From DATACZ01 sp036258795 (GTDB lineage: Bacteria; Actinomycetota; CADDZG01; JAHWKV01): DNA of 17,158 nt. Positions 14,716 through 17,158 of the stretch are shown here, in pieces. The notes beneath the pieces were generated by a model. That model searched no databases. It saw only the letters and a program-made list of their open reading frames with translations, and was not told the origin of the DNA. The stretch covers positions 1 through 17,158 of the forward strand of contig DATACZ010000015.1 of the NCBI GenBank assembly GCA_036258795.1. Direction: 5' to 3'. Numbering within the stretch: position 1 is the stretch's first letter; each line of letters opens with the position of its first letter. Both the position numbers and the translations under genes were made by a program.

Positions 14716-16815
14716 ATGACCCTGACTGCCGGACGGACCCTGAACTTCAACAAGGTCTGTGAGATCGAGGACTTCCACCACGACGAGCTGGTCCCGCTAA
14801 TCCGGGAGCTGTGCCGCCACAAGCTGGCTTACTTCGACGACGCCTTTCCCATAGGGCACGAGTACAACAAGGACTGGGAGGTCGCCATGGCCGTCAGGGC
14901 CTTGAATAACCTCGGAGCGCTTCGGCCGGAAGCCACCATTCTCGGTGTGGCGGCCGGCAAGGAAGACACGCTGTTCTACCTGACGAACCGGGTGCGACAG
15001 GTTTTTGCCACCGATCGCTACCTTGATTCGGGAGCCTGGGGGCCGCTGGCCCCATCGGTGATGATGGTGGCGCCGGAGCGGGCTGCACCCTACCACTTCG
15101 ACCCGCGCCGGCTGGTGGTTCAGCACATGGACGCCCGCCTGCTCACCTTTCCGGACGACACCTTCGACGGCATCTTCTCCTCCGGCTCAATCGAGCACTT
15201 CGGGGACCTGGGCGACATTGCCGCTGCCGCGTACGAGATGGGCCGGGTCCTCAAGCCAGGCGGGGTGCTTTCCATATCCACCGTCATCAAGGTAGAAGGA
15301 CCCGAGGGCTACGGGTGGCCGGGGCTCACGGTGCTCATGGACGCAGAACAGATCGAACGCTACATCGTCGAGGCCAGCGGCCTCGACATGGTGGACGAGC
15401 TAGACCTCACCATCTCCGACGCCACCTTGGCGACCTGTCAGAACCTGGTCCAGTGCCAGGAGGAGCGGGAAGCACGGATTGCAAGTGGGGGGCCAAAAGC
15501 CCGCTTCTTCGACTTTGCTCAGTGGGAGTTTCCGCATCTCGTGCTGGCTCACGAAGGGTATGTCTTCGACTCGATTCATCTCGCGCTTAAGAAACCAGAG
15601 GGTGGGGGGACACCCGAGAATCTGTGGGCGCGCCCGTCCAGGGCTACAGAGCGCTCGATCGACGACTACAACCGAAACCTGCTTGTCTCTCAGGGGCAAC
15701 ACAGCGTCCAGGCCGCGATGGCGGAGGCCGGTTATCTGGCGGACCGGCTGGAAAGGCTCATCCACCGGCGCGCGGGTCAGCTGCTCACCGAGCGCGGGGC
15801 AGTTTCCCCACGCCCCCCCGGGGCGACCTCTTGTCATGTCCGGCTGGCCCAGGGCCCGGAGTTCGAAGTGATGGTGGATGAAACGTCCAAGGATCCGCTC
15901 ACCTCGGCTTATCTAGCGGGGCAGGGGCACCGGATCAACGAGCACCTCGTCGAGGTGATGCTCGAGCTGGTGAAGCCCGGGGACCGCGTGCTGGATCTCG
16001 GAGCGTTCGTGGGAACCTTCAGCCTGGCCGCAGCCGCAGCCGGCTGCGAGGTCTGCGCGGTTGAGGCGTCTGTAGGGAACGCCGCTCTGCTTAGGCTGAG
16101 CGCGGTTCGCAACGGCTTTGCGGACATGCGGGTCATTCAAGGGGCGGTGACCGACCGGCCCCAGACCCTCAGCTTTGAATCGCGAGGCCCGTGGGGCAGG
16201 GTCATGGAGGCGGAGGACGAGGTTTGGGATGCGGTGCTTGGCATCCGGGTGGACGATCTGCTCACTCAGCTGGGCTGGGACTCGGTGAACTTCATGAAGA
16301 TGGATGTGGAAGGCTGGGAAATGAAGGCCATCAAGGGTATGGCCAAGCTACTGGAGAGCCCGGCCGCCCCGCCGATGATCCTGGAGAGCAACGGCCACAC
16401 CCTCGCCTTCTACGACGCCACTCCACAGCAGCTTTGCCGCCAGCTCGAGGAGCTCGGCTATCGTTGCTACCTCTTAGAGCCGGGCCGCTTCGTCGAGGTG
16501 AGCCCGGACGAGATCCAGCCTCAGACCGTTGTTGATTGGCTTGCAATCAAGGGTTCGCTCCCCGACATTCCGGGCTACTCTCTGCAGCCTGGACTGACGA
16601 CGGAGGAGATGATCCACGTACTGGTAACCGAAGGCAGCTTGGTGATCGACCACCACCGGGCTCATGTGGCGCGAACCCTGGCCTATGCTCCCGAGGAGAT
16701 CTTGAGTCATGAACGCATCCTCAAGCTGCTGAGATCGCTGCAAAAGGATCCTTCGGACCTGGTGAGGTCGGCGGCGGCCTGGTTCGATGGAGCAGGAGGA
16801 AAGGGGAAGCTCTGA
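14716..16815 (+). CDS. Two-domain SAM methyltransferase (class I Methyltransf_11-like + FkbM)
   Basis: A 699-residue protein with two distinct SAM-dependent methyltransferase domains. Domain 1 (about 50-295) has a motif I variant ILGVAAGKEDT (75-85), an acidic Asp100 (FATDRY), and DDTFDGIFSSGSIEHFGD (147-164) followed by GRVLKPGGVLSIS, as in Methyltransf_11 enzymes. A linker (about 296-400) follows. Domain 2 (about 405-600) is FkbM-like: VLDLGAFVGTFSLAAA (425-440), Glu450, and the hallmark MKMDVEGWE (527-535). FkbM enzymes commonly O-methylate sugars or small metabolites. The last 100 residues are helical and unrecognised. Start ATG 14716 is preferred; TTG 14686 is possible but lies in a hairpin loop. 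It follows the UDP-xylose genes and overlaps the next FkbM gene by one base (TGATG), suggesting methylation of a glycan or glycolipid sugar. Substrate unknown. Confidence 0.85.
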   Translation: MTLTAGRTLNFNKVCEIEDFHHDELVPLIRELCRHKLAYFDDAFPIGHEYNKDWEVAMAVRALNNLGALRPEATILGVAAGKEDTLFYLTNRVRQVFATDRYLDSGAWGPLAPSVMMVAPERAAPYHFDPRRLVVQHMDARLLTFPDDTFDGIFSSGSIEHFGDLGDIAAAAYEMGRVLKPGGVLSISTVIKVEGPEGYGWPGLTVLMDAEQIERYIVEASGLDMVDELDLTISDATLATCQNLVQCQEEREARIASGGPKARFFDFAQWEFPHLVLAHEGYVFDSIHLALKKPEGGGTPENLWARPSRATERSIDDYNRNLLVSQGQHSVQAAMAEAGYLADRLERLIHRRAGQLLTERGAVSPRPPGATSCHVRLAQGPEFEVMVDETSKDPLTSAYLAGQGHRINEHLVEVMLELVKPGDRVLDLGAFVGTFSLAAAAAGCEVCAVEASVGNAALLRLSAVRNGFADMRVIQGAVTDRPQTLSFESRGPWGRVMEAEDEVWDAVLGIRVDDLLTQLGWDSVNFMKMDVEGWEMKAIKGMAKLLESPAAPPMILESNGHTLAFYDATPQQLCRQLEELGYRCYLLEPGRFVEVSPDEIQPQTVVDWLAIKGSLPDIPGYSLQPGLTTEEMIHVLVTEGSLVIDHHRAHVARTLAYAPEEILSHERILKLLRSLQKDPSDLVRSAAAWFDGAGGKGKL

Positions 16816-17158
16816 TGCAGATGGTCTCCTACGCTCACAACCGGGAGGACGTGCTGCTGAGACGGATATTTCCCGAGCCGGCCGAGGGCTTTTACATCGA
16901 CATAGGGGCTGGGACCCCGAGAACGGCTCGCTGACCCGCCACTTCTACGGCCGGGGATGGCACGGGATCAACGCCGAACCCAGCAAGCTGATGTTCGACA
17001 AGCTGACCGCCGAACGAACACGAGACATCAACCTCAGGGTCGCCGTTTCCAATCGTGAGGGAGAGGCGACCTTCTTCGAGTTTGACGAAGCCCACTGGGG
17101 GTTCTCGACGCTCGCGGAGGAGCAGGCCCAGAGACATGCCGCGTCGGGGATCCCATTC
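16815..17158 (+). pseudogene. FkbM-family methyltransferase, frameshifted near residue 33 and cut by the window edge
   Basis: ATG 16815 overlaps the upstream stop (TGATG). The first frame reads SYAHNREDVLL then GFYIDIGAG, the typical opening of FkbM methyltransferases with SAM motif I, but stops at a TGA about 40 codons in. From about 16913 a different frame continues the family sequence without a break: DPENGSLTRHFYGRGWHGI, an acidic NAEP, INLRVAVSNREGEATFFEF, then FSTLAEEQAQRH up to the window end. One base is missing near the GGGACCCC run at 16911-16918. This may be a true pseudogene, a programmed or phase-variable site, or a sequencing or assembly error; the intact frame on both sides makes error or a recent mutation most likely. 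The 3' end is outside the window. Its role would be glycan or sugar O-methylation beside the double methyltransferase. Confidence 0.75.

Noticed and set aside
1..17158. CRISPR arrays, tRNA or rRNA genes, insertion sequences, prophage or attachment sites
   Set aside because: Looked for on both strands by eye; no regularly spaced repeats, cloverleaf-type sequence, transposase motifs or terminal inverted repeats were seen.

Overview
The window is 17.2 kb of dense, high-GC bacterial DNA in which every stretch is coding or short intergenic; no gap exceeds about 110 bp. The gene families suggest an actinobacterium (Actinomycetota), probably from an uncultivated or metagenomic lineage. The evidence is a class II (plant/mycobacterial-type) DAHP synthase, an F420H2:NADP oxidoreductase, a fused biotin carboxylase/BCCP subunit, a mycobacterial-style desaturase/TetR pair, GTG and TTG starts, and genes whose start codon lies 7-10 nt after a TANNNT -10 box (leaderless mRNAs). 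I cannot place it more precisely from sequence alone. No tRNA, rRNA, transposase, integrase, CRISPR array or phage gene was seen.

Region 1 (1-4200) is central metabolism and lipid control. It holds the 3' part of malate dehydrogenase (+), convergent with a minus-strand run of an acyl desaturase, a TetR regulator and class II DAHP synthase. Two perfectly abutting 15-bp repeats sit upstream of the desaturase and look like operators.

Region 2 (4226-8223, minus strand) is a succinate dehydrogenase operon in the order sdhC-sdhD-sdhA-X-sdhB. X is a 204-residue haem-oxygenase-like di-iron protein of the CADD family. It keeps all six metal ligands and the Tyr/Tyr/Lys set implicated in self-sacrificing p-aminobenzoate synthesis in Chlamydia. 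Its insertion between sdhA and sdhB is the most interesting feature of the window.

Region 3 (8224-12428) has a ZIP metal transporter divergent from sdhC, then an F420-dependent NADP reductase. The reductase converges on a biotin carboxylase/BCCP subunit, and the two share a CTAG across their stop codons. Biotin-protein ligase, which would biotinylate that BCCP, is divergent from the carboxylase.

Region 4 (12425-17158, plus strand) is a tightly packed nucleotide-sugar and surface-glycan cassette. It contains UDP-glucose 6-dehydrogenase, UDP-glucuronate decarboxylase (together giving UDP-xylose), a 699-residue protein with two different methyltransferase domains, and a second FkbM methyltransferase that is frameshifted and runs off the window. 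The first gene overlaps the biotin ligase stop codon by ATGA, so the cassette is coupled to a housekeeping gene.
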